From: an uncultured Thalassospira sp.
GTDB taxonomy: Bacteria; Pseudomonadota; Alphaproteobacteria; Rhodospirillales_A; Thalassospiraceae
Length of the DNA stretch: 7,074 nucleotides
Direction of reading: 5' to 3'
Assembly (NCBI GenBank): GCA_946885765.1
Contig: CAMPHD010000173.1
Location: 1 to 7,074 of the forward strand
Translations under genes and position numbers: made by a program
The notes under the pieces: model-generated
What the model was told of the DNA's origin: nothing
The model's input: only the letters and a program-made list of their open reading frames with translations
Databases searched by the model: none
Shown: piece by piece, positions 1 to 5,787 of the stretch
How positions within the stretch are numbered: position 1 is the first letter of the stretch
How the letters are laid out: each line of letters starts with the position of its first letter

Positions 1-279
1 CGACGCCTCGGAAGCCGCATCGGCGCTATCGGTCGGAAACAGTTCGGTAAAGGCCGATCCTGCATGGCTACTGATTTTCATGGCAGCCAGTTCGACTTTG
101 GCCGGGTCATAGGATGCTTCACTTTTTAACATCGGAACCATCATCTTGACCTGCTTGCCGATGACCTCCATGCCATCCATCCGTTCCTTTACGACACCTT
201 TTGCGCCTTCATGTGCAACAGCAGCAATGCTGATCACGGTGGCAAAAACTGTTACGCCAACTAGTATTCCGGTTCTCAT
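1..279 (-). CDS. Cytochrome c-prime / c556-type heme protein, 3' end outside window
   Basis: The frame is open from an ATG at 279 down to the window edge and gives the first 93 residues. Residues 1-22 look like a Sec signal peptide: Arg near the start, a hydrophobic core, then AVA before His23, so the mature protein should be periplasmic. The mature start resembles helix A of the cytochrome c-prime/c556 family. Arg33 followed four residues later by Met37 matches the R-x-x-x-M pattern in which Met is the axial heme ligand of the low-spin c556 branch. The stretch SHAG...LFPTDS...SEA also fits the family. The CxxCH heme-binding motif lies near the C-terminus in this family, so it would be outside the window and could not be checked. 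Such proteins are small electron carriers or gas-binding proteins, usually 120-150 residues. The ribosome site is weak (AACAGG). The start is 41 bases after the kinase stop codon, so co-transcription is possible. Family call is fairly secure; exact function is not. Confidence 0.8.
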   Translation of the reverse strand, partial: MRTGILVGVTVFATVISIAAVAHEGAKGVVKERMDGMEVIGKQVKMMVPMLKSEASYDPAKVELAAMKISSHAGSAFTELFPTDSADAASEAS

Positions 280-320
280 AAGCCTGTTTTCTTTTTGTGT
301 TTGAAAGCTGATTGTGCCCG

Positions 321-1175
321 TCATACCCCAAAACGGATGAGAATGCGATCCACGGAACCGACATAAGACTCACCGAAAAGGCGAACATGCGCCAAAAGGG
401 GGTAAAGATTGTAAAGATCACGGCGTTCTTCAAAGAACCCTGGCAGGATCGGAAATATCTCCGAATATCGATCAAAGAAAGCAGGCGTCAGGTCACCAAA
501 TAATGTGCCGAAGGAAAGCTCAATCTCCCGATCACCAAAATAAACAGCCGGATCAACCAATCCGGCTATCTTTCCCTGTTGGCACAAAATGTTGCCACCC
601 CACAGATCGCCATGCAGCAAGGATGGTTTGCAATCCAACGGCAAAAGATCGCCAAGTTTTGTCGACAGAGTTTCGATCCGCGATAAAAAATGCCCCGGTA
701 GTCGCCTGCACTTTGTTGCCTGTTTTGCCATGTAAAGCAGACGATGATCGCGAAAGAAGGTGATCCAGTCGCCTGTAAGGGGATTGGGCTGATCTAGGCC
801 GCCAATAAGCGTGTCGAAGGACAAACCAAACCGGTCTTGTGTAACCTGATGTTGGCTGGCCAATAGGACGGCAAGGTCACTTTGAACCTGACCGTTCATG
901 TGACCATCATTTTCAATAAAATTCATGATCAGCAATCCCGGTTCGGCATGTAAAACGGCCGGAAATGGAATAGGGGAATGCTTGCCCAGATAGTCAAGCA
1001 TCCGGCCTTCAATTTCCAGATTTGCCTCGCCACCCTGCTTGATTACGAGTTTGCGACCATCGCGAAGATCGGCCCGTTTCACATCGGAAACGCATCCTCC
1101 CGAAAGCGGTTGGTATGCCACAACCTCGCTTCCGGAAATGTCGGTAATCTGTTGTGTGGTCACCGGCGATGCCAT
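321..1175 (-). CDS. Fructosamine/ribulosamine 3-kinase family protein (protein deglycation)
   Basis: This 284-residue protein has the normal length and architecture of the fructosamine-3-kinase family, which has an aminoglycoside-phosphotransferase-like fold. Visible elements are a glycine-rich loop SGGCVSDV (residues 25-32), the ATP-binding lysine in KLVIKQ (Lys46), the helix glutamate region EIEGRML (54-60), the catalytic loop HGDLWGGN (188-195), the metal-binding DPA (208-210) and the family C-terminal signature NLYPLLAHVRLFG...SYV (256-272). Family members phosphorylate ketoamines on proteins or free amino acids at O-3. The product is unstable and releases the amine. Bacterial members studied mostly prefer ribulosamines or erythrulosamines to fructosamines, so ribulosamine kinase is the better guess. 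No signal peptide is seen, so it is cytosolic. The ATG lies 3 bases after the phosphatase stop (TGA GCG ATG), which indicates a tight operon and probably translational coupling. Cys28 sits in the glycine-rich loop, at the place of a redox-sensitive cysteine in eukaryotic homologues. Confidence 0.92.
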   Translation of the reverse strand: MASPVTTQQITDISGSEVVAYQPLSGGCVSDVKRADLRDGRKLVIKQGGEANLEIEGRMLDYLGKHSPIPFPAVLHAEPGLLIMNFIENDGHMNGQVQSDLAVLLASQHQVTQDRFGLSFDTLIGGLDQPNPLTGDWITFFRDHRLLYMAKQATKCRRLPGHFLSRIETLSTKLGDLLPLDCKPSLLHGDLWGGNILCQQGKIAGLVDPAVYFGDREIELSFGTLFGDLTPAFFDRYSEIFPILPGFFEERRDLYNLYPLLAHVRLFGESYVGSVDRILIRFGV

Positions 1176-1178
1176 CGC

Positions 1179-1670
1179 TCAAATTCCATGCTTTTCCCTG
1201 ATGTGGGTTAGCAAGGCACCTGACGTTTCCTCAATCATATCGACAACCGATCTGAAGCCGTTTGCGCCGCCATAATAGGGATCAGGAACGCTTTGGCCTT
1301 TGTGGTCCGGGTGGTAATCCAAAAACAGTTCCAACTTGTCGTGATACTGTGCCGGAGATTGCTTTTGCATATCGGCCAAGTGTCCCTCATCCATCGCAAG
1401 GATGTAATCAAACTCGCTGTAATCACTTGAATTGATTTTACGCGATCGGATCAGGGACAGGTCATATCCGCGGCTGGCGGCCATTTCGCGCGATCGCGGA
1501 TCTGCCTGTTCACCAGCGTGATATCCCGAAAGGCCGCAGCTATCGACTTCAATCGTATCACCCACCCCTGCTTTGGCGACCATGGCCTTGAAAATGCCAT
1601 CGGCGGTGGGGGAACGGCAGATGTTACCGGTACAGACAAATAGAACTTTAATCACGATATGGCTTTCCAT
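1179..1670 (-). CDS. Low-molecular-weight protein-tyrosine-phosphatase family protein
   Basis: From the ATG at 1670 the product has 163 residues, the usual family size. The N-terminal P-loop CTGNICRS gives the C-x5-R-S signature, with nucleophile Cys13 and Arg19. The neighbouring Cys18 is the partner that can form a protective disulfide in this family. The general acid is in the DPYYGG motif (Asp130), and HAGEQADPRS and AMD (Asp94) also match the family. Known members dephosphorylate phosphotyrosine or small phosphoesters; the human LMW-PTP-A also acts on protein-bound ribulosamine 5-phosphate. The tight link to the ketosamine kinase gene downstream makes this second role attractive here. A GTG at 1655 is an alternative start: it would give an N-terminus MIKVLFVC typical of the family and has GGAAAG 7 bases ahead. 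The frame stays open upstream to 1772, but that extension looks like nothing in the family. No neighbouring tyrosine kinase or exopolysaccharide gene is visible. Confidence 0.9.
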   Translation of the reverse strand: MESHIVIKVLFVCTGNICRSPTADGIFKAMVAKAGVGDTIEVDSCGLSGYHAGEQADPRSREMAASRGYDLSLIRSRKINSSDYSEFDYILAMDEGHLADMQKQSPAQYHDKLELFLDYHPDHKGQSVPDPYYGGANGFRSVVDMIEETSGALLTHIREKHGI

Positions 1671-1683
1671 TGGGTATGGGCCT

Positions 1684-1696
1684 TGCCAGACTGGCA
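1684..1696. promoter_or_regulatory. Perfect 13-base palindrome upstream of the phosphatase gene
   Basis: TGCCAG-A-CTGGCA is a perfect inverted repeat with one central base. It lies 14 bases upstream of the phosphatase ATG. It could be a regulator site or a small RNA hairpin in the 5' leader. No binding protein can be named from the sequence. Confidence 0.35.
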
Positions 1697-1721
1697 CAGT
1701 CGTCGCGCCCGGTGCAATGTG

Positions 1722-1736
1722 CATGCTGACAGCATG
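1722..1736. promoter_or_regulatory. Perfect 15-base palindrome in the divergent intergenic region
   Basis: CATGCTG-A-CAGCATG is a perfect inverted repeat with a single central A, the same form as the palindrome at 1684-1696. It contains CTGACAGC (1726-1733), which recurs exactly 60 bases away at 1786-1793, over the -35 box of the AraC-type gene. It is a plausible dimeric operator, but this is inferred from symmetry only. Confidence 0.4.
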
Positions 1737-1785
1737 AAACATCAAGCGATCAATGTAACAGCTTCGTGACATTTTCTACGGCAAT

Positions 1786-1814
1786 CTGACAGCCAGTTCA
1801 TATATTTGTATGAT
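1786..1814 (+). promoter_or_regulatory. Sigma70-like promoter of the AraC-type regulator gene
   Basis: A -35 element CTGACA (1786-1791, 5 of 6 consensus bases) is followed after exactly 17 bases by a -10 element TATGAT (1809-1814, 5 of 6). Transcription would start near 1821, leaving a leader of about 28 bases before the regulator start. The -35 hexamer is part of the repeated CTGACAGC box, so a protein bound there would compete with RNA polymerase. No equally good promoter was found on the opposite strand for the phosphatase operon. Confidence 0.6.
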
Positions 1815-1848
1815 CGCGCCAAGTGGCGATTTTAAAATGTGATGGGTG

Positions 1849-2808
1849 ATGCAGGAATTCGTTTCGTTTGGTTTGCATACCGCGCTGATCCGGCAACTGG
1901 CTTGGTTGCCAAAGGGATATGATCTTGTACCGGAAGGCACGGTCATCACAAGTGCCCGCCTACGCAGCATCCTGCTTGCTCTTGAAGAAGCTAACGGGCC
2001 TTCGGTGCTGGTGCGGTTGGGACGTCATCTGGCACTTAAGGAACAGCAACCGGTTTTGACCATGTTACGCCAGGGGGCAACACCGGAATTGGTTGCTGAT
2101 CGCTGGCATCGGCTTGAAGGTTATTCCCATGCCCGTAGTCGCACCGATTATCAGGCCGCTGGCAAATCATTGACCCTGCATCGTGGTGCGGTTCGTGGCC
2201 AGCCGCCCGCACGGGTCGAAAACCTTTTAATGCATGGTTTCATGGTTGGCCTGCTCGAAGCGGTCGGTGTAGAAAATGTCAGCAGCGCAATCCTGCCAAG
2301 CCATGGTCCTTCTATTCCGGTGATCCGAAACGGAAAACTGATCAAGAAGCTCGATTTTGCCGGGCGTGCTTTACGTTTTCGCATCAGTTGGCAAAGCTAT
2401 GTCGCGATTTCATCGGGCTATCCTTTTATGGCGAACATGCCCGGAACGGCGCCGACCGTTGGAAACAGTCGGCCGGTCGTGCAAAAACTTTGCACCGTGC
2501 TTGAACATGATATCGGTCGCAGCTGGACGATTGACGATGTTGCCAATGCGCTTGATACATCGGGTCGGACTTTGCAGCGTCGCCTGCAACAGGCCAATAG
2601 CCGTTTTTCCGATCTCCTGCGTCTGGTGCGGGTGCGCGAAGCTTGCCGCCTTCTGAATGGCACCAGCCTGATGGTTGGAGAAATCGGGTTTTGGTGTGGC
2701 TTTACCGACAATGCTCACTTCAGTCGTGATTTTCGCCGTCTGGTGGGGATGCCTCCCTCGGTATATCGCGAAGCCAGCCTTGGTCATGCCGGTCTGACAC
2801 GAGCCTGA
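1849..2808 (+). CDS. AraC-family transcriptional regulator with N-terminal arabinose-binding-like domain
   Basis: The 319-residue product has two parts. Residues about 15-190 resemble the N-terminal effector domain found in regulators of the OruR/ArgR-like AraC subgroup, with patterns such as GHxLALKEQQPVLTML and LLMHGFMVGLLEAVG. Residues about 210-309 form an AraC DNA-binding domain with two helix-turn-helix units: WTIDDVANALDTSGRTLQRRL (first helix-turn-helix, about 226-246), and EIGFWCGFTDNAHFSRDFRR from about 278, followed by GMPPSVYR. The effector is unknown; relatives sense small metabolites. A GTG directly before the ATG (1846) is an alternative start. A stop codon in the same frame at 1840-1842 rules out a longer protein. 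The ribosome site is weak. The gene is divergent from the phosphatase-kinase operon and 97 bases ahead of the unknown gene at 2906, so either could be a target. Autoregulation is also plausible given the repeats over its promoter. Family assignment is secure; targets are inference. Confidence 0.93.
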   Translation: MQEFVSFGLHTALIRQLAWLPKGYDLVPEGTVITSARLRSILLALEEANGPSVLVRLGRHLALKEQQPVLTMLRQGATPELVADRWHRLEGYSHARSRTDYQAAGKSLTLHRGAVRGQPPARVENLLMHGFMVGLLEAVGVENVSSAILPSHGPSIPVIRNGKLIKKLDFAGRALRFRISWQSYVAISSGYPFMANMPGTAPTVGNSRPVVQKLCTVLEHDIGRSWTIDDVANALDTSGRTLQRRLQQANSRFSDLLRLVRVREACRLLNGTSLMVGEIGFWCGFTDNAHFSRDFRRLVGMPPSVYREASLGHAGLTRA

Positions 2809-2825
2809 TTAAATTGCTGCGGTAA

Positions 2826-2854
2826 TTGACGGGTCCGATTTCCTTGGGTATCAG
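2826..2854 (+). promoter_or_regulatory. Candidate sigma70-like promoter of the unknown gene at 2906
   Basis: TTGACG (2826-2831, 5 of 6 consensus bases) and TATCAG (2849-2854, 4 of 6) are separated by 17 bases, just after the regulator stop codon. Transcription would start near 2861, about 45 bases before the ATG. This suggests that the unknown gene can be expressed independently of the regulator. The -10 match is only moderate, which would suit an activated promoter. Confidence 0.45.
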
Positions 2855-2895
2855 CACGCCAGCAACCATTGCGCCACTATCGCCGCCAAGACTGC

Positions 2896-2899
2896 GAGG
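2896..2899 (+). promoter_or_regulatory. Shine-Dalgarno GAGG fixing the start at 2906
   Basis: GAGG lies 6 bases before the ATG at 2906, an optimal distance. It supports this start codon for a protein that has no recognised family to guide the choice. Confidence 0.65.
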
Positions 2900-2905
2900 C
2901 TATCC

Positions 2906-4168
2906 ATGACCGATACATCCGCAAACGATCAGTATGCAGGTTTCCTGCCACCATTCTTCCGGAATCGCCCGGATGCAGAGGATGTGATGATCCGGACCTG
3001 GCAGGTTGGGAATCCGCTTGGCGATCACGATGTGCCCGAAGTACCAGCACCCATTGCCATGTTCTTTGATCTGGTTGTACCCGCCGCTGAGCGTGGCGGT
3101 TCAAACGGGTTTGCTCATTTATGGCTGGATCGCCATCCGCATGAGACGCCGGGCTGGCGGCTTTCTGTTGCCCATGCCGGTTCTGTGGATGAACTTGATG
3201 GCGCCATTGCCAAACCCCTTGCTCGGCTGGCTGCTTCCATGACGATGGCCCTGATCGAAACCGAAAGCTGGCATATGACCCGCCCGCTTTGGCGCAAGCG
3301 TGCCGAACCGGTGCGGCTGGCCTTCTGGGGATCATTTGGCAGACACGCACGCAGCTTGATCGGACATCGGGATGCCGCGGGTTATTATCAGCCAGTGGGG
3401 GCGGGTTTGCGTTCCGATCATGTGTTTGCAGCATTGCCCTTGCTTGAAGATATGCTGGGCGATCCGCTCTTGCGTGGCGGAATGGGCTTTGAAGACGCAC
3501 TTCGTATTGGCATATCGCTCGGCCGGGCCCATTTGCTCGAAAGCTGGATTGAAACTGGTAGGGCGGAAAAGGAACCCTATTTCAGACCGATGCAGATCTG
3601 GCATCAGGCATGGCTTGCCAATGCGCTGATCGATCCGGCGGTGGCCACTCTTGCGATGTCGGCTCAACCCCCGATGCCGGCCCTTGACTTCAGCCGTTCG
3701 GTATCCCCGCAAACGCGTCGTGCTGCGCTTGACGATCTTTCTGGCTGGCTAACCACGGTTTTTTTCAATGATACCAACCCGGCCCTTCGCAATGCGTTCA
3801 TTGCCGGGGTGCAAAATGCCGTCTGGTTTGATCACGATTTGCAGCAATATGTTCAGCCCCAACAACGTGCCGAAATTTTGCAAGGCTTGATGCCCTATTG
3901 CCGCTGGTTCCTTGCGATGGCGCTTTATAACCATCTTGGAAATCTTGCCGCGGGGACTGCACGCAAAGATCAGGCCGCATTTTATGCGACCCTTGTCGAA
4001 GCCCTGCCGGAACTCTCGCCCTTGGGTGAATTTGCGACCCAGCGTGATATAGAACAGCACATCATCCGTATTGATGCCGCACGGGCGGCTTCGGCACTCG
4101 ATACACTGGTGCTGCCATTTTGCGATCTGCTGATGCCGCGTCTTAAACTCGATGCGGTGCGCGCCTAG
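2906..4168 (+). CDS. Hypothetical protein of 420 residues, family not recognised
   Basis: A complete frame runs from the ATG at 2906, with GAGG 6 bases upstream, to the TAG at 4166. Codon use resembles the neighbouring genes, and long competing frames are absent, so it is very likely real. I do not recognise the family. The product lacks a signal peptide, clear membrane segments or a Cys-rich metal site, so it looks like a soluble, mostly helical cytosolic protein. It is rich in tryptophan (12 of 420, for example Trp73, Trp84, Trp122, Trp129, Trp141, Trp232, Trp236, Trp334) and has only two cysteines (332 and 406). Clusters that may mark a functional core are residues 69-88 (FAHLWLDRHP...GWRLSV), 138-155 (LAFWGSFGRHAR...GH), 225-236 (YFRPMQIWHQAW) and 304-316 (NAVWFDHDLQQYV). 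These contain many His, Asp and Trp residues, but I cannot match them to an enzyme motif. It follows an AraC-type regulator in the same direction and ends at a strong terminator. It may be that regulator's target. Confidence 0.85.
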   Translation: MTDTSANDQYAGFLPPFFRNRPDAEDVMIRTWQVGNPLGDHDVPEVPAPIAMFFDLVVPAAERGGSNGFAHLWLDRHPHETPGWRLSVAHAGSVDELDGAIAKPLARLAASMTMALIETESWHMTRPLWRKRAEPVRLAFWGSFGRHARSLIGHRDAAGYYQPVGAGLRSDHVFAALPLLEDMLGDPLLRGGMGFEDALRIGISLGRAHLLESWIETGRAEKEPYFRPMQIWHQAWLANALIDPAVATLAMSAQPPMPALDFSRSVSPQTRRAALDDLSGWLTTVFFNDTNPALRNAFIAGVQNAVWFDHDLQQYVQPQQRAEILQGLMPYCRWFLAMALYNHLGNLAAGTARKDQAAFYATLVEALPELSPLGEFATQRDIEQHIIRIDAARAASALDTLVLPFCDLLMPRLKLDAVRA

Positions 4169-4175
4169 CTTTGCA

Positions 4176-4192
4176 TTGAGTGAGGCACTCAA
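4176..4192. repeat. Perfect 7-bp stem hairpin with 3-base loop after the unknown gene
   Basis: TTGAGTG, loop AGG, CACTCAA forms a perfect short stem 7 bases after the TAG at 4166-4168. On the plus strand it is followed by AAAATAAAA, not a T-run, so alone it is not a classic terminator in that direction. It directly precedes the bidirectional terminator and may help protect the 3' end of the transcript. Confidence 0.5.
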
Positions 4193-4196
4193 AATA

Positions 4197-4228
4197 AAAG
4201 GTCCGCTGATGGTATCCGGCGGACCTTT
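4197..4228. terminator. Bidirectional rho-independent terminator between convergent genes
   Basis: The left arm AAAGGTCCGC (4197-4206) and right arm GCGGACCTTT (4219-4228) pair perfectly over 10 bp around a 12-base loop, which can itself form GAT/ATC. The plus strand continues as CTTTT. The minus strand transcript would end in TTTTATTTT, so both directions have a U-rich tail. It lies between the unknown plus-strand gene (ends 4168) and the MATE gene (stop at 4251, minus strand) and should terminate both. Confidence 0.85.
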
Positions 4229-4250
4229 CTTTTGGCGATAAGGCATTTGC

Positions 4251-5687
4251 CTATTGCTGATATGCTTTGATCGGGCGGCCCGATACAATCGCAAACCGGA
4301 TGGCAAGGCCGCTAACCGCGACAAGGCTTGCGATCACAATGCCCCAGAACAGTCCGGCAACACCAAGCCCGACCACAAAGGTCAGATAGTAACCTGTCGG
4401 GATCATCACACATATATATGACACCAGATGCAGGATTGTCGGGACCCATTTATCTCCGGCACCGCGCAATGCGCTGATGGCGGCGTTCTGCCCGCCATCG
4501 GTCGGGAAAATGATCGGCATCAGGATCAAAACACCGGCAGTCATGGCAATAACCGTGGCATCCTGACTAAACAGATGCGCCACCAGCCCCGGAAAGAAGT
4601 AAAGCGGCGTGCTCAGAAGCAGCATCACAATCATGGTCGTCAAAAGTCCGATCCATCCGGCCAATGCCATATCGGGGCGGTCACGTCTGCCATAGGCAAT
4701 GCCGACACGAACCGACGTTGCTGATGCCAGGCCAAGGGCCACCATGAACATCAAAGCCAGCATCGTCATGGTAATACCGTAACTTGCCGCAGCAACAACG
4801 CCGAGCCGACCTGCAAAAAGCTGCATGGCGGCAAAGGCACTGGTTTCCATGCCTTGGCTGGCGCCCGCGGCATATCCCATGTGGCGGGCATCGCGTGAAT
4901 GATGCCACCAGCCCGAAAAGCCGTCGCGAATGCCGTAATCGGAATGGCTGCGCATCAAAAAGATATATCCCAGCAGACTGATCGCCATGACCCAGCGGAT
5001 GACGGTCGATGTCCACGCCGCACCCTCGGCCCCCATTTCGGGAAGGCCGAACGCGCCATAAACCAGCCCGTAATCAAGCACCAGATTGACGACATTGGCA
5101 CCAATCATCATGATCATGCCCGGCAATGGCCGTTGCAATCCTTCAAGGAAAAAACTGCAAGTAATATAGATCAACGCACCAGGCATCCCGATAGACAGGA
5201 TCATTGCCAGCGTACTGGCATGCTCGGTGATCTCGTCTGGTTGGCCGGTGGCCATAAACAACCAGTCGGATTTCCAGGTAAGGATCATGAAAGCAATGCC
5301 GATCAGAACGGCATAGGGCATGCAAGCCCGCCATATCTGCCCGGCCTCGCGCAGATTGTTTCGTCCGACCGAATGTGATGTCAGGATCATCACCCCGGTC
5401 AGAAGTCCGATGCCGGTTACCATCAATGATGTAAAAGGCGCGTGGGCAATGTTCAGATAGGCCAGACTGGCACTGTCGTAATTGCCAACAATGATCGTAT
5501 CGACAACCGACATGATCAGCATGCCAAGCCGCGCAATCACAACTGGTAGCGCCAACCGGAACAGTTCGCTTAAATGGCGCCGAACACGATTATGCGGGTA
5601 CAGGGGAACCGGCGGAACATTTGGCGGCAACCCTTCCGGATGATTGGGGGGCATACCCGGTGGGGCGCCGGGTGGTGTGATCGTCAT
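4251..5687 (-). CDS. MATE-family multidrug/cation antiporter (NorM-like)
   Basis: The 478-residue product is an inner-membrane protein of about twelve membrane helices, the usual size for the multidrug and toxic compound extrusion family, which exports cationic drugs and metabolites in exchange for Na+ or H+. The first repeat begins around residue 40 (LALPVVIARLGMLIM, then VVDTIIVGNY at 61-70). FLEGLQRPLPG (180-190) and NLVLDYGLVYG (201-211) are typical of the end of the first half. The second half has MQLFAGRLG (288-296), ALRGAGDKWVP (406-416) and GVAGLFWGIVIA (442-453). The start at 5687 is backed by GAGGAA 9 bases upstream (5697-5702). The unusual part is the N-terminal tail: 13 prolines among residues 5-31, with PPGAPPGMPP-like spacing, ahead of the first helix and predicted cytoplasmic. 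An internal ATG (residue 12) lacks a good ribosome site. It lies 100 bases after the phosphodiesterase stop in the same direction. Substrate unknown. Confidence 0.93.
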   Translation of the reverse strand: MTITPPGAPPGMPPNHPEGLPPNVPPVPLYPHNRVRRHLSELFRLALPVVIARLGMLIMSVVDTIIVGNYDSASLAYLNIAHAPFTSLMVTGIGLLTGVMILTSHSVGRNNLREAGQIWRACMPYAVLIGIAFMILTWKSDWLFMATGQPDEITEHASTLAMILSIGMPGALIYITCSFFLEGLQRPLPGMIMMIGANVVNLVLDYGLVYGAFGLPEMGAEGAAWTSTVIRWVMAISLLGYIFLMRSHSDYGIRDGFSGWWHHSRDARHMGYAAGASQGMETSAFAAMQLFAGRLGVVAAASYGITMTMLALMFMVALGLASATSVRVGIAYGRRDRPDMALAGWIGLLTTMIVMLLLSTPLYFFPGLVAHLFSQDATVIAMTAGVLILMPIIFPTDGGQNAAISALRGAGDKWVPTILHLVSYICVMIPTGYYLTFVVGLGVAGLFWGIVIASLVAVSGLAIRFAIVSGRPIKAYQQ

Positions 5688-5696
5688 TGTTTTCGT

Positions 5697-5702
5697 TTCC
5701 TC
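5697..5702 (-). promoter_or_regulatory. Shine-Dalgarno GAGGAA of the MATE gene
   Basis: On the minus strand GAGGAA precedes the ATG at 5687 by 9 bases. It matters because it supports the start that includes the proline-rich N-terminal tail, rather than an internal start nearer the first membrane helix. Confidence 0.6.
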
Positions 5703-5724
5703 GTTATCATTTATGCGCGGCAGT

Positions 5725-5740
5725 CATTGCGGTGGCAATG
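5725..5740. repeat. Perfect 6-bp hairpin in the gap between MATE and phosphodiesterase genes
   Basis: CATTGC, loop GGTG, GCAATG pairs perfectly in the 100-base gap 5688-5787. No T-run follows on the minus strand, so it is not an obvious terminator. The gap also holds GATAAT at 5772-5777 (minus strand), a possible -10 box without a convincing -35. It is therefore unresolved whether the two genes share one transcript. Confidence 0.3.
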
Positions 5741-5787
5741 CAATGGCGGGTGGCGCACGCCGCGTGATTATTATCGTGCCTGTCGGC

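Noticed and set aside
1671..1772. In-frame N-terminal extension of the phosphatase to 1772
   Set aside because: The extra 34 residues resemble nothing in the family, the P-loop normally lies close to the N-terminus, and the segment holds two palindromes typical of non-coding control DNA.
2812..2828. Direct repeat AATTG twice with 12-base spacing after the regulator gene
   Set aside because: Five-base repeats in AT-rich intergenic DNA are expected by chance; not enough for an operator call.
2877..3500. Long minus-strand open frame opposite the unknown gene
   Set aside because: It is rich in Arg, His, Pro and Gln in the manner of a shadow frame, has no ribosome site support, and overlaps a plus-strand gene with a good start and promoter.
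3749..4324. Minus-strand open frame across the end of the unknown gene and the terminator
   Set aside because: It passes through the bidirectional terminator and into the MATE gene in a different frame; composition is that of a shadow frame.
5684..5710. Eight-codon frame (MITRKRKQ) whose TGA overlaps the MATE ATG
   Set aside because: It has no ribosome site of its own and contains the MATE Shine-Dalgarno; translational coupling is possible in theory, but such short frames arise often by chance.
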